From: G963663615 sp963663615
GTDB taxonomy: Bacteria > Bacteroidota > Ignavibacteria > Ignavibacteriales > Melioribacteraceae
Length of the DNA: 64,000 nt
Assembly: GCA_963663615.1 (NCBI GenBank)
Contig: OY760517.1
Location: 1,612,001 to 1,676,000 of the forward strand
Direction of reading: 5' to 3'
Part shown: positions 33,858 to 42,906 of the stretch, piece by piece
Layout of the letters: every line of letters starts with the position of its first letter
Position numbering within the stretch: position 1 is the stretch's first letter
The notes under the pieces: generated by a model
What the model was told of the DNA's origin: nothing
Database searches by the model: none
Seen by the model: the letters and a program-made list of their open reading frames with translations, nothing else
Translations under genes and position numbers: made by a program

Positions 33858-35981
33858 ATGTACGATTTATTATTACAAACAAGTCCCGAACCTATTTTTA
33901 TATACGATGTTGATAATCTAAAGTTTTTAGAGGTTAATGACTCTGCATTAAAAATGTATGGTTACAGCAGAGATGAATTCCTCCAGATGGATTTAACAGA
34001 TTTATATGCACCGGAAGATATTCAAACTTTGATTGAGTCGTCTAATAAGCAGGTTGTTGAAAACGTATATAATGGTCCTTTCCGCCACCGTAAAAAAGAT
34101 GGTAATTCCGTACTTGTTAAAATAAGCAAGAGTACCATCGATTTTAGTGGAAGAAGAGCACACTTTAATATTGTGAAGAATGTAACCGAAGCAATAGAAA
34201 AGGAAAAGGATTTTCAGGCTTACCAATATTTATTCGAAAATTCGAACGATGTTATTGTGTTTACAGATATCTACGGATTTGTTAATTCGTCAAATAAAAA
34301 ATTAACTAGTGAACTGGGTTATTCACAGAATGAAATAAGCAAAGTTCCTTTTGGTAATTTTGTAGCCGAATCTGATCGTGAAAGAGTTAATTCAGGAGTA
34401 TTCAGAAGCGGTCATAATAATGAAGAAATACTTGATCTAAAGATATTAAAAAAGAATAAATCTACATATAATACTACTGTTCGGTTTAATCCTTTAAAGA
34501 ACTATTCTGGTGTAATTGAAGGATTTGTTGTAATATTTGGCGAAGAGAAAAAAATGGCAAGTCCTGGTGTAATGGCACCGGCAGCTGCTCCGGCTGAATC
34601 TCACGATACTCTTGATTCAGGATTTTTGTCGCATCTGTTTCATGAAATACTAACTCCTATCAATGTTATTATAGGATTTGGTCAGGAACTTATTGATAGT
34701 ATAGAAAACCCTACTGCCGAGCAAATTGAATCAACTGATATTATTCAGGAGAACCAGAAAAGTTTGTTGCAGGTTATGGATACCGCAGCAGAGTTTGCTT
34801 CACTTGTTCAGCAAAATATTGATATGTCTCCTGAAAACATGCTGTTTATTGATTTGATTGAAGAACTTGAGGGAAATTCCAAAAGAAACCTTAAAGCAAA
34901 AGGTGTGGAATTCGCTTATGGTAAAATATCTTCATCATTATCTTTTAGTAGCGACAAACAAAGAATTGTTTCCCTGTTTACACAATTTTTAGGTTATGCA
35001 ATTAGTATAACACATAACAAAAAGATATTCCTTTCTGCACAAAATTATGATAACGACAGTTTTATTGTAAGTATTAAAGATGAAAAATTTGCTATTAGTG
35101 AAGAGCTTCTTGAAGGTTTGAAAGATGTTTTTTCTCAAGATGAAAATATAGTTAGACAAAGATATGGATTCTCGCGGTTCAGTGTTAGACTTGTAAGAAA
35201 GTTACTGGCTCTTTTAACAGGCAGAACTGGTGTTATCAGAAAGAGTGGTAAACCTGCCGAATATGGTATTATTCTTCCGTTGGAACTGGAAATTCAAAAG
35301 CCTGCTGAAGAAGATGATGATATGTCTGACTCTCTTGAATTTGAACAGACCTCATTTGATGATGTTTCGTTCCCACAGGATGAGATTGCTGTACATGACA
35401 GAAAACCTTCTGTACGTAAGGAAAAACCAACTCCAAGAATTGAACCCAGACGCGAAACTACACCACCTCCTGTTTATCAGCAGCCATCAATTATACGAGA
35501 AGAACCGGCTCCAAGAAGAGAACCACAACCTGAACCAGTGTATCAACCACCGGTTCAAAAACAACCGGAAATGGTTAAACCTAACCGTGGCTCATTTAAT
35601 TTGTCTCAATATTCATGTCTTTATCTTGAAGATCAGGTGGATTCACAAATCCTGTTTAAGGTACAGATGAAGGAATTGAATAATATTGAAGTTTCCAGTA
35701 GCGTGGAGGGAGCTTTACCAATGCTTGAAGTTAGTCAATTCGATTTTATAGTTATGGATATTAACCTTCAGGGCGAGTATAATGGGCTTGATGCATTAAG
35801 GTTTATCAGACAGTTGCCAAATTATCAGACTGTGCCGATAATTGCCGTTACTGCATATGTATTGCCGGGAGACCGTGAGAAATTTATTCAGGCGGGCTTT
35901 GATGATTTTATTTCAAAACCTGTATTGAAGGATAATCTTGTTGATGTGCTTAAGCTTGTTATGGCGCGACGTCAGAGTTGA
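33858..35981 (+). CDS. PAS-PAS hybrid histidine kinase with degenerate ATPase and C-terminal receiver
   Basis: The 707-residue protein has two PAS domains (about 1-110 and 115-230) and a HisKA-like region with LFHEILTPIN (His262). The ATPase-like domain (about 340-480) lacks a recognisable N box and the DxGxG loop; only a GFSRFSVRLVRKL remnant of the G2 box remains. A Pro/Glu/Arg-rich linker (about 500-580) leads to a receiver with phosphoacceptor D634 (VMDINL). It has no TM helix, so it is cytoplasmic. Location after the polysaccharide genes suggests it controls them. I prefer ATG 33858 over TTG 33852. Its 3' end overlaps the convergent DUF2062 gene by 23 nt. Confidence 0.8.
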   Translation: MYDLLLQTSPEPIFIYDVDNLKFLEVNDSALKMYGYSRDEFLQMDLTDLYAPEDIQTLIESSNKQVVENVYNGPFRHRKKDGNSVLVKISKSTIDFSGRRAHFNIVKNVTEAIEKEKDFQAYQYLFENSNDVIVFTDIYGFVNSSNKKLTSELGYSQNEISKVPFGNFVAESDRERVNSGVFRSGHNNEEILDLKILKKNKSTYNTTVRFNPLKNYSGVIEGFVVIFGEEKKMASPGVMAPAAAPAESHDTLDSGFLSHLFHEILTPINVIIGFGQELIDSIENPTAEQIESTDIIQENQKSLLQVMDTAAEFASLVQQNIDMSPENMLFIDLIEELEGNSKRNLKAKGVEFAYGKISSSLSFSSDKQRIVSLFTQFLGYAISITHNKKIFLSAQNYDNDSFIVSIKDEKFAISEELLEGLKDVFSQDENIVRQRYGFSRFSVRLVRKLLALLTGRTGVIRKSGKPAEYGIILPLELEIQKPAEEDDDMSDSLEFEQTSFDDVSFPQDEIAVHDRKPSVRKEKPTPRIEPRRETTPPPVYQQPSIIREEPAPRREPQPEPVYQPPVQKQPEMVKPNRGSFNLSQYSCLYLEDQVDSQILFKVQMKELNNIEVSSSVEGALPMLEVSQFDFIVMDINLQGEYNGLDALRFIRQLPNYQTVPIIAVTAYVLPGDREKFIQAGFDDFISKPVLKDNLVDVLKLVMARRQS

Positions 35982-36480
35982 TGTTGTGCCTCTTTCTGTA
36001 ATAGACTACAATTTTATAGGTTGCAAAATATAGTATTACCGTTGTTATTAGTCCGTTTATAAACGAGCCGGTAAAAAATACTATTATTGTATCTGTTCCC
36101 AAATTCATTAATTTATCCCATTCCGGTGACTCAATTAACGATAGAATAGTTGACCACTCTATTTTTATATTTGTGAAAAACTCGCCTACTTTTACTGCAA
36201 CAAAATACATTGGTACTGCTGTTAACGGATTGGAAACCAAAGTTGCCAGATAAGCAACAATTACATTTATTCCCAAAGCTAATGCTAACGGTATTATTAT
36301 AAAAGTTTGAAAACCTATTGGAATTATGAAACCTATAAAACAGCCTATCGCAACGCTCCAGGCAAGATGAGTTGGTGTTGAGTTTAGACTAATAAACTTT
36401 TTAAAATATTTCTTTAAGGTCTCTTTTTTAATTAATTCCTTTAAAGGCGGAATTTTAATGTTTTTTATTTCATTCATCAT
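35959..36480 (-). CDS. DUF2062 membrane protein
   Basis: The 173-residue protein matches DUF2062 with TPTHLAWSVAIGCFIGFIIPIG, GINVIVAYLATLVSNPLTAVPMYF and two to three further hydrophobic helices. DUF2062 proteins are small inner-membrane proteins of unknown function, sometimes found with glycosyltransferases. It is monocistronic on the minus strand and its 3' end overlaps the hybrid kinase gene. Confidence 0.85.
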   Translation of the reverse strand: MMNEIKNIKIPPLKELIKKETLKKYFKKFISLNSTPTHLAWSVAIGCFIGFIIPIGFQTFIIIPLALALGINVIVAYLATLVSNPLTAVPMYFVAVKVGEFFTNIKIEWSTILSLIESPEWDKLMNLGTDTIIVFFTGSFINGLITTVILYFATYKIVVYYRKRHNINSDVAP

Positions 36481-36720
36481 TAGCTATCCTTAATCAAGAC
36501 CGTAAATATAATAATTTATTTTGCTTTTCTATAAGGTTTAACTAATCAGCTATATAAAAATGCTAATTATCGATAATGAATAGTGAACCTGTTATACAGA
36601 AATTAATGTTATGCCGTTTTTGATTTATTGGTTAACAAAGTTGCGATAATTAACTATATTTAAAGATTAAATTCAGAAGAAATTGTACTGTTCATCTAAC
36701 TAAAATATTGAGACAAATGT

Positions 36721-39597
36721 ATGTATAAAATTCCTTTCACAGACAAATTTGTTGATCGACATATCGGTCCTGGTGAAAAAGATGTAAAAGTTATGCTTGA
36801 GGATATTGGTGTAAATTCAGTTGATGAATTAATCGAAAAAACTATCCCTGCAAAAATTAGACTTGGTAAAAGCCTTGAATTCGGTGAAGAATTAACTGAA
36901 CATGAGTTTTTAGCTCATCTGAAGGAGATTGCTTCTAAAAATAAAGTATTCAAGTCTTTTATCGGTATGGGATATTATGATACGATTACTCCGTCTCCGA
37001 TTATTCGCAATATTCTTGAAAACCCGGGCTGGTACACACAATATACTCCTTATCAGGCTGAAATATCGCAAGGCAGACTTGAAGCCTTGTTGAACTATCA
37101 GACAATGATAACCGATCTTACTAGTATGGACCTTGCAAATGCATCATTACTTGATGAGGCAACTGCTGCTGCGGAAACTATGCTAATGTTTTATAACATG
37201 AGAAAGAAAGCAAGAAAGAACTCGAATGTGTTTTTAGTTGCTGATAATGTTTTCCCGCAAACAATTGATGTACTTAGAACAAGAGCTGTTCCATTTGGTA
37301 TTGAGTTAAAAATAGTAAATGTAGCCAACATTGAACTTTCTGATGATATATTTGGAATGTTGGTGCAATATCCGGGTAAGGATGGAAAAATTGTTGACTA
37401 CAAAAAACTGTTTGAGGAAGCCAGTGACAAGACTATATATAAAGCGGTTGCTGCTGATTTAATGAGTCTTGCGTTATTAAAAGCTCCTGGTGAAATTGGT
37501 GCCGATGCGGTAATTGGTACAAACCAGAGATTTGGTGTGCCACTAGGTTTTGGTGGTCCGCATGCAGGTTACTTTGCTACCAGAAATGAGTACAAGAGAA
37601 ATGTACCTGGCAGAATTATTGGCGTTTCTGTTGACAAAAAAGGCAGACGTGCTTTAAGAATGGCACTTCAAACCAGAGAGCAACATATAAAGCGTGAAAA
37701 GGCAACAAGTAATATTTGTACTGCACAGGTACTACTGGCAATTATTTCTTCAATGTATGCTGTTTATCATGGTCCAAAAGGTATAAAAGCAATTGCTACC
37801 CGGATACATACCCATGCAAAATGGTTTGTACAGAATATTACCAAGCTTGGGTATGATGTTTCAACGGAAAATTATTTTGATACGGTAGTTATTAAAACTT
37901 CATCAGAAGAAGAGCTGGATAAAATACGTGCATACGCACTATCTGCTGAAATAAATGCCGGTTATTTTGAAGATAATCAGTTAACCGTTTCTTTTGGTGA
38001 AACTATTACTGAGTATGATATTTTTAACCTTGTAAAAATATTTGCTGAAGTAAAGGGAAACAAAGAGTATAAACTTGCTGATTATAAAGAATCTGATGTT
38101 ATTAGCGACCAGTTGAAAAGAGTTACTGAATATTTAACTCATCCGGTATTTAATACCTACCATTCGGAAACCGACCTGATGAGATATATGAAAAGTCTGG
38201 AAAGAAAAGACCTTTCACTAACCTCGTCAATGATACCTCTTGGTTCATGTACAATGAAACTGAACGCTGCTACTGAAATGTTTGGAATAACATGGCCCGA
38301 GTTTAGCAAAGTACATCCTTTCGTTCCTCAGGATCAGGCAGAAGGTTACCACGAATTAGTAACAGAACTTGAAAAACAGTTAAATGCAATTACCGGATTT
38401 GCGGGAACTTCTGTTCAACCTAACTCAGGTGCACAGGGCGAATATGCTGGTCTGCTTGTTATTAAAGTCTGGCATGAAAATAATGATGAACACAACAGAA
38501 ATGTTGTGTTAATACCATCATCAGCACATGGTACAAATCCTGCAAGTGCTGTTATGGCTGGTGGCAAGGTTGTAATTGTAAAATGTGATGATCTTGGAAA
38601 CATTGATGTTGATGACCTTAAAGCAAAAGCTGAAATGCATAAAGATAATTTGATGGCATTGATGGTTACTTATCCTTCAACTCATGGAGTATTTGAAGAA
38701 GAAATTAAGGAAATTTGTGATATAATTCATGTTAATGGCGGACAGGTTTACATGGATGGTGCAAATATGAATGCTCAGGTGGGTTACACTAATCCACAAA
38801 TTATAGGTGCTGATGTTTGTCATCTTAACTTGCATAAAACCTTTAGCATACCTCATGGCGGCGGCGGACCAGGTGTAGGTTCAATTTCTGTTGCCGAACA
38901 TTTGGTACCATTTTTACCTGGGCACGTTATTGTTAAAACTGGTGGAGATAAAGCTATAAATGCTGTTTCTGCGGCACCTTACGGAAGCTCTAGCGTATTG
39001 CCAATTTCTTACGCTTATATAAAGATGATGGGTGGTAAAGGTTTAACCGATGCAACCGCTTATGCAATTCTTAACGCAAATTATATTCGTACAAAACTTA
39101 AGGATACTTTCCCGGTTCTTTACACTGGAAAGAATGGTTTTGTTGGACATGAACTAATTTTTGATTTCAGACATTATAAACATGCATTGGGTATAGAAGT
39201 TGAAGACATTGCAAAAAGGTTAATGGATTACGGATTTCACGCTCCTACTGTTTCTTTCCCTGTGCCAGGAACGCTAATGGTTGAGCCAACGGAAAGTGAA
39301 TCCAAAGCAGAACTTGATAGATTTATAGAAACTATGAAATCGATAAGAATTGAGATTGCCGAAATTGAAAATGGTAATGCAGACAAAGAAAACAACGTCC
39401 TGAAAAACGCTCCTCATCCTGTACAGGATTTGGTTTCTGATAAATGGGATTATCCTTACTCAAGAGAAAAGGCAGCTTACCCGGTTGACTGGTTAAGAGT
39501 AAATAAATTCTGGCCAGCAACTGCAAGAGTGGATAATGCTTTTGGGGACAGGAATCTTGTTTGTGCTTGCATTCCAACTATAGACTACGAAGAATAA
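36721..39597 (+). CDS. gcvP: Glycine dehydrogenase (decarboxylating), P protein
   Basis: The P protein decarboxylates glycine with PLP and passes the aminomethyl group to the H protein. The 958-residue form is the fused alpha-beta type. It begins with FVDRHIGPGEKDVKVML and carries the PLP lysine K706 in HLNLHKTFSIPHGGGGPG. Glycine-rich G-G-P-H-A-G near residue 280 and SCTMKLN near 520 are also present. No gcvH or gcvT is adjacent, and the 240-bp upstream region shows no glycine riboswitch. The CoA-binding protein gene follows 2 nt later. Confidence 0.96.
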   Translation: MYKIPFTDKFVDRHIGPGEKDVKVMLEDIGVNSVDELIEKTIPAKIRLGKSLEFGEELTEHEFLAHLKEIASKNKVFKSFIGMGYYDTITPSPIIRNILENPGWYTQYTPYQAEISQGRLEALLNYQTMITDLTSMDLANASLLDEATAAAETMLMFYNMRKKARKNSNVFLVADNVFPQTIDVLRTRAVPFGIELKIVNVANIELSDDIFGMLVQYPGKDGKIVDYKKLFEEASDKTIYKAVAADLMSLALLKAPGEIGADAVIGTNQRFGVPLGFGGPHAGYFATRNEYKRNVPGRIIGVSVDKKGRRALRMALQTREQHIKREKATSNICTAQVLLAIISSMYAVYHGPKGIKAIATRIHTHAKWFVQNITKLGYDVSTENYFDTVVIKTSSEEELDKIRAYALSAEINAGYFEDNQLTVSFGETITEYDIFNLVKIFAEVKGNKEYKLADYKESDVISDQLKRVTEYLTHPVFNTYHSETDLMRYMKSLERKDLSLTSSMIPLGSCTMKLNAATEMFGITWPEFSKVHPFVPQDQAEGYHELVTELEKQLNAITGFAGTSVQPNSGAQGEYAGLLVIKVWHENNDEHNRNVVLIPSSAHGTNPASAVMAGGKVVIVKCDDLGNIDVDDLKAKAEMHKDNLMALMVTYPSTHGVFEEEIKEICDIIHVNGGQVYMDGANMNAQVGYTNPQIIGADVCHLNLHKTFSIPHGGGGPGVGSISVAEHLVPFLPGHVIVKTGGDKAINAVSAAPYGSSSVLPISYAYIKMMGGKGLTDATAYAILNANYIRTKLKDTFPVLYTGKNGFVGHELIFDFRHYKHALGIEVEDIAKRLMDYGFHAPTVSFPVPGTLMVEPTESESKAELDRFIETMKSIRIEIAEIENGNADKENNVLKNAPHPVQDLVSDKWDYPYSREKAAYPVDWLRVNKFWPATARVDNAFGDRNLVCACIPTIDYEE

Positions 39598-39599
39598 GT

Positions 39600-39995
39600 A
39601 TGCAGAAAGAACTTTGTGATGTATTAAAAGAGAATAAATCAGTTGCAGTGGTTGGACTATCGAAAAACCCTGCAAAGACAAGCAGGCAAATTGCTGATTA
39701 TCTCATTGAAAACAATTTTAAGGTAGTTGGGGTAAACCCGACTACCTCTGATATCGACGGGTATGAAGTATATAAGTCTATCTCCGATATACCTTTTAAG
39801 GTTGATATTATAAATGTGTTTAGAAAATCGGAGGATATACCCGAACTAATTGAAGCTACTCTTGAACATTCGCCCAAAGTATTCTGGTTGCAACTGGGAA
39901 TAAGAAATGATGAGGCAGTTAAACCATTTTTGGAAGCCGGGATTGAGGTTGTTCAGGATACTTGTATAAAAGTAGCACACATGTATTGTGATTAA
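39600..39995 (+). CDS. CoA-binding domain protein (YccU-like)
   Basis: The 131-residue Rossmann-fold protein of the CoA_binding_2 family has VAVVGLSKNPAKTSRQIADYL, VVGVNPTTSDIDGYEVYKSI and a terminal DTCIKVAHMY. The family is widespread and its role is unclear. The start is ATG 39600, 2 nt after the gcvP stop, where the shared family N-terminus begins; the reading frame extends upstream inside gcvP without a better start. Confidence 0.88.
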   Translation: MQKELCDVLKENKSVAVVGLSKNPAKTSRQIADYLIENNFKVVGVNPTTSDIDGYEVYKSISDIPFKVDIINVFRKSEDIPELIEATLEHSPKVFWLQLGIRNDEAVKPFLEAGIEVVQDTCIKVAHMYCD

Positions 39996-40081
39996 ATAAG
40001 TGTAAATATTTTTCCCGCACAATTATTGTTATTACATAATTTCATCTATTTGTTAAATTTGGTTCAAAAATTAAGAGATAA

Positions 40082-41398
40082 ATGCGTTTATTTTTACTAC
40101 TATTATTATTAACCTCTTTGCAGGCTTTTGCCGAAATTTCCGAAAGTGCTGATTCAAACCGTACTTTCAGGATAGATGAAATAATTGTTGAGGGAAATGA
40201 TATTACCGAAGAATTTATAATTCTTAGAGAGCTTACATTTGATATTGGTGATAGTGTTGATCTTAAAACTCTTGAGTTTAATCGTGAAAGGGTATTTAGT
40301 CTTGGTCTATTCTCTAATGTTAAGTTTGAAGTAAATGATTCTTTATCTTCAAATACACTTAATATAAGTATTAAAGAAAGTTGGTACATTTATCCAATTC
40401 CTTTCCTCCATATACGAGAAAACAGTTTTTCCAAATCAACTTATGGCTTAAATTTACTCTACAAAAATTTCAGGGGCAGGAATGAAACCATACGAACTAT
40501 TTTTGCCCTTGGTTACAATCCTTCATTGATGTTAACTTACTATAACCCTGTATTTATTGAAGAGGAAGATATTAGCCTACAGTTCGATGTAAGTTACGGT
40601 AAGTTTGGTAATCTTAATAAACGTATTGAAGCAATAATAGGAGATGAACAGGAATATAGCTACTCAAGCTTTTTGGTTGGGGCTGGTAAACGAATTAATA
40701 ACTTTGTTAGTTTGTTTGCTTCAGTAGGTTTTAGATATGTTGAACCACCTGTTCAGGGTATTGATGGGATGCTTGCATCAAGTAGTAATGCAGACAGATT
40801 ACCGGTAGCAAACTTCCATATTGGATTTGATACCCGCGATCTTGCACAATTTCCAAAATCGGGAATATACTCCAGCTTTAATATTTCACATCAGGGATTT
40901 GGTATTAATGATGCTGCTTTTAGTGTATTGATATGGGATTTTAGAAATTATTATAACTTGTTTGAAGACCTTATTTTCAAGTGGCGTGCAAAAATAAGGA
41001 ATACTTTTGGTGGTAAAATACCAGTTTATGAATATTCCTATTTAGGTCATGGCGAGTTTGTTAGGGGGCACAGACAATATAACTATGAGGGAAATAATTA
41101 TCTTTTATCATCGGTTGAATTTAACTACCCGTTGTTAAAAGAGTGGAATTTTAGTATAAAACTGCCTTATATTCCCGAAAGAATTACGCGTGCACGTATT
41201 GGTATTTACCTTGGTGTTTTCTCTGATATGGCTACTGTTTACAACAATGATGAAAAATTTCTGGACAAGCAGTTTCACAAGGGGTATGGTAGCGGTTTAA
41301 GTATTCTTTTTCTGCCATATAATGTTATCAGGTTTGAGTACGCTTTTGATGAAAATAATAATGGGGAGTTTATTCTTGAGTCAGGTTTTTCTTTCTGA
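40082..41398 (+). CDS. Omp85-family outer-membrane protein with one POTRA domain
   Basis: The 438-residue protein has a signal peptide (1-17), one POTRA domain (about 30-100; FRIDEIIVEGNDITEEFIILREL) and a 16-strand-type barrel. The L6 loop motif appears as FVRGH in place of VRGF/VRGY. It ends in FSF, as expected for a BAM-assembled protein. BamA and TamA have more POTRA domains, so this is a smaller Omp85 relative whose client is unknown. rsmE starts inside its 3' end. Confidence 0.85.
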   Translation: MRLFLLLLLLTSLQAFAEISESADSNRTFRIDEIIVEGNDITEEFIILRELTFDIGDSVDLKTLEFNRERVFSLGLFSNVKFEVNDSLSSNTLNISIKESWYIYPIPFLHIRENSFSKSTYGLNLLYKNFRGRNETIRTIFALGYNPSLMLTYYNPVFIEEEDISLQFDVSYGKFGNLNKRIEAIIGDEQEYSYSSFLVGAGKRINNFVSLFASVGFRYVEPPVQGIDGMLASSSNADRLPVANFHIGFDTRDLAQFPKSGIYSSFNISHQGFGINDAAFSVLIWDFRNYYNLFEDLIFKWRAKIRNTFGGKIPVYEYSYLGHGEFVRGHRQYNYEGNNYLLSSVEFNYPLLKEWNFSIKLPYIPERITRARIGIYLGVFSDMATVYNNDEKFLDKQFHKGYGSGLSILFLPYNVIRFEYAFDENNNGEFILESGFSF

Positions 41399-42092
41399 TG
41401 TTGAACTTTACTATTCAACTAATATAGACCATAGTAAAAAGCTTGTTGTTATTTCGGATGACGAAGCACATCATATTATTAAAGTAATGCGTCATGAAGT
41501 GGGTGCAGAAATATTTGTTACCGATGGTTGTGGTATTATATACAAATGCCAAATCGAAACACTAACCAAAAGAACAGTTGTACTTAAAATAAATGATTCG
41601 TTAAGTTATAATAATCGTTTGTCGAATTATACCTTATGTTTTCCGCGATTAAAAATTTCAGATCGTTTTGAGTTTGCTTTGGAAAAATGTGTGGAGCTTG
41701 GGTTTACAAATTTCAAGATTTACAGAAGCGAAAAATCGCAGGCAAAGGGTGAAAAAATTGATAGATGGAATAGAATTGCTATTGCTGCAATGAAACAATC
41801 CTTAAATGCATGGCTACCCCAAATTGAGTATTACGATAAAACAGATAGTATAGTTAAAGGTAATGAAGTTAGACTTGTACTTGATCAAAAAGCCGAGGCT
41901 GGGTTGGAAGAAGCGATTGAAGGTTATGGCGATAAGGAAGTGTTTCTGTTTCTTGGTCCTGAATCAGGTTTAACCAAAAGAGATATTGAATTAATTAAAC
42001 CAGAAAGGGAAGTAAAGTTAGTACCCAATAGATTAAGAGCTGAGACAGCAGTTGTAACTACTGCCTCAATAGTTGCATCAAAAATTAAATAA
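41376..42092 (+). CDS. rsmE: 16S rRNA (uracil1498-N3)-methyltransferase
   Basis: RsmE methylates U1498 of 16S rRNA with SAM. The 238-residue SPOUT protein has DDEAHHIIKVMRHEVGAE in its PUA-like part. The knot has VFLFLGPESGLTKRDIELI and VKLVPNRLRAETAVVTTASIVA. I place the start at TTG 41376, since GGGGAG ends 7 nt upstream and the product then begins as usual with a short lead into ELYY; ATG 41361 is the alternative. Either lies inside the Omp85 gene. The 3' end overlaps the convergent pnp-type gene by 8 nt. Confidence 0.93.
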   Translation: MSQVFLSDVELYYSTNIDHSKKLVVISDDEAHHIIKVMRHEVGAEIFVTDGCGIIYKCQIETLTKRTVVLKINDSLSYNNRLSNYTLCFPRLKISDRFEFALEKCVELGFTNFKIYRSEKSQAKGEKIDRWNRIAIAAMKQSLNAWLPQIEYYDKTDSIVKGNEVRLVLDQKAEAGLEEAIEGYGDKEVFLFLGPESGLTKRDIELIKPEREVKLVPNRLRAETAVVTTASIVASKIK

Positions 42093-42906
42093 GATTAAAT
42101 ACTCGCAACAAAAGTCTCTGAAATTTATCTTCAGCTACACGAGCTGTTGCTGATACCTCATCATGAGAAAGTTTGTTGTTGCTTAAACCGGCTGCAAAAT
42201 TTGTAATACATGATATACCTGCAACTTCAAGTCCGATCATTGAGGCGTAAATTGCTTCATGAACAGTTGACATTCCAACAGCATCGTAACCAAGCTTTTT
42301 CATCATCTGTATTTCAGCAGGAGTTTCGTAACTTGGACCTTTAACGTACCAGTAATTACCTTCCTTCATATGAACATTTTCATCAAGAGCGGCACGAATA
42401 ATCAACGAGTTTAATCTGCTTGACGGAAAATCAGGCATCCTGTTTTTAGCTTCAAGATTAGCTAATCCTACAACATCTGTAAGTTCTTTTTTAATGTTGA
42501 GATAGTTTAGAGATTTTATCAGCATTAAATCACCAGGTGCAAAATTACTATTTATTCCACCGGCGGCATTTGTTAAAAGCAGGTTTTTGCAACCCAGCTT
42601 TTTAGCAAGAAAAACTTGCACCAGACAGTTACTCATTGAATACCCTTCGTAATAATGAACTCTGCCCTGAAATATCAATAATTTTTCATCGAAGGATTCT
42701 GCGAAGTGTATAAAACCTTTATGTCCCTGCACGGTTGAGGCAGGATAACCGGGTATATCACTTACATTTATTGTGGAGACAATCTTTAATTTCTTAACAA
42801 GGTTTCCAAGACCACTACCTAATACAACTGCTGTATCAGGAGTAAAGGGAGCGTTGGATTTAAGAAATTCAAAAATCTCATTATGTTTAGCATCTAAATT
42901 AACCAT
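42085..42906 (-). CDS. Purine-nucleoside phosphorylase, trimeric type
   Basis: The 273-residue enzyme cleaves inosine and guanosine with phosphate. It has VVLGSGLGNL phosphate loop, FQGRVHYYEGYSM, LLTNAAGGIN, GPSYETPAEIQMMKKLGYDAVGMSTV and the late C-terminal ISCITNFAAGLS block, all features of the low-molecular-mass trimeric class. It is last in the nucleoside salvage operon; its start overlaps the nupC stop region by 8 nt. Confidence 0.95.
   Translation of the reverse strand: MVNLDAKHNEIFEFLKSNAPFTPDTAVVLGSGLGNLVKKLKIVSTINVSDIPGYPASTVQGHKGFIHFAESFDEKLLIFQGRVHYYEGYSMSNCLVQVFLAKKLGCKNLLLTNAAGGINSNFAPGDLMLIKSLNYLNIKKELTDVVGLANLEAKNRMPDFPSSRLNSLIIRAALDENVHMKEGNYWYVKGPSYETPAEIQMMKKLGYDAVGMSTVHEAIYASMIGLEVAGISCITNFAAGLSNNKLSHDEVSATARVAEDKFQRLLLRVFNLI

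Noticed and set aside
35230..35670. 146-codon plus-strand frame inside the hybrid kinase
   Set aside because: It is a shifted-frame reading of the Pro/Glu-rich linker and has no independent support.
36481..36720. Glycine riboswitch before gcvP
   Set aside because: I see none of the conserved paired glycine-aptamer cores; the 240-bp region is plain AT-rich sequence.
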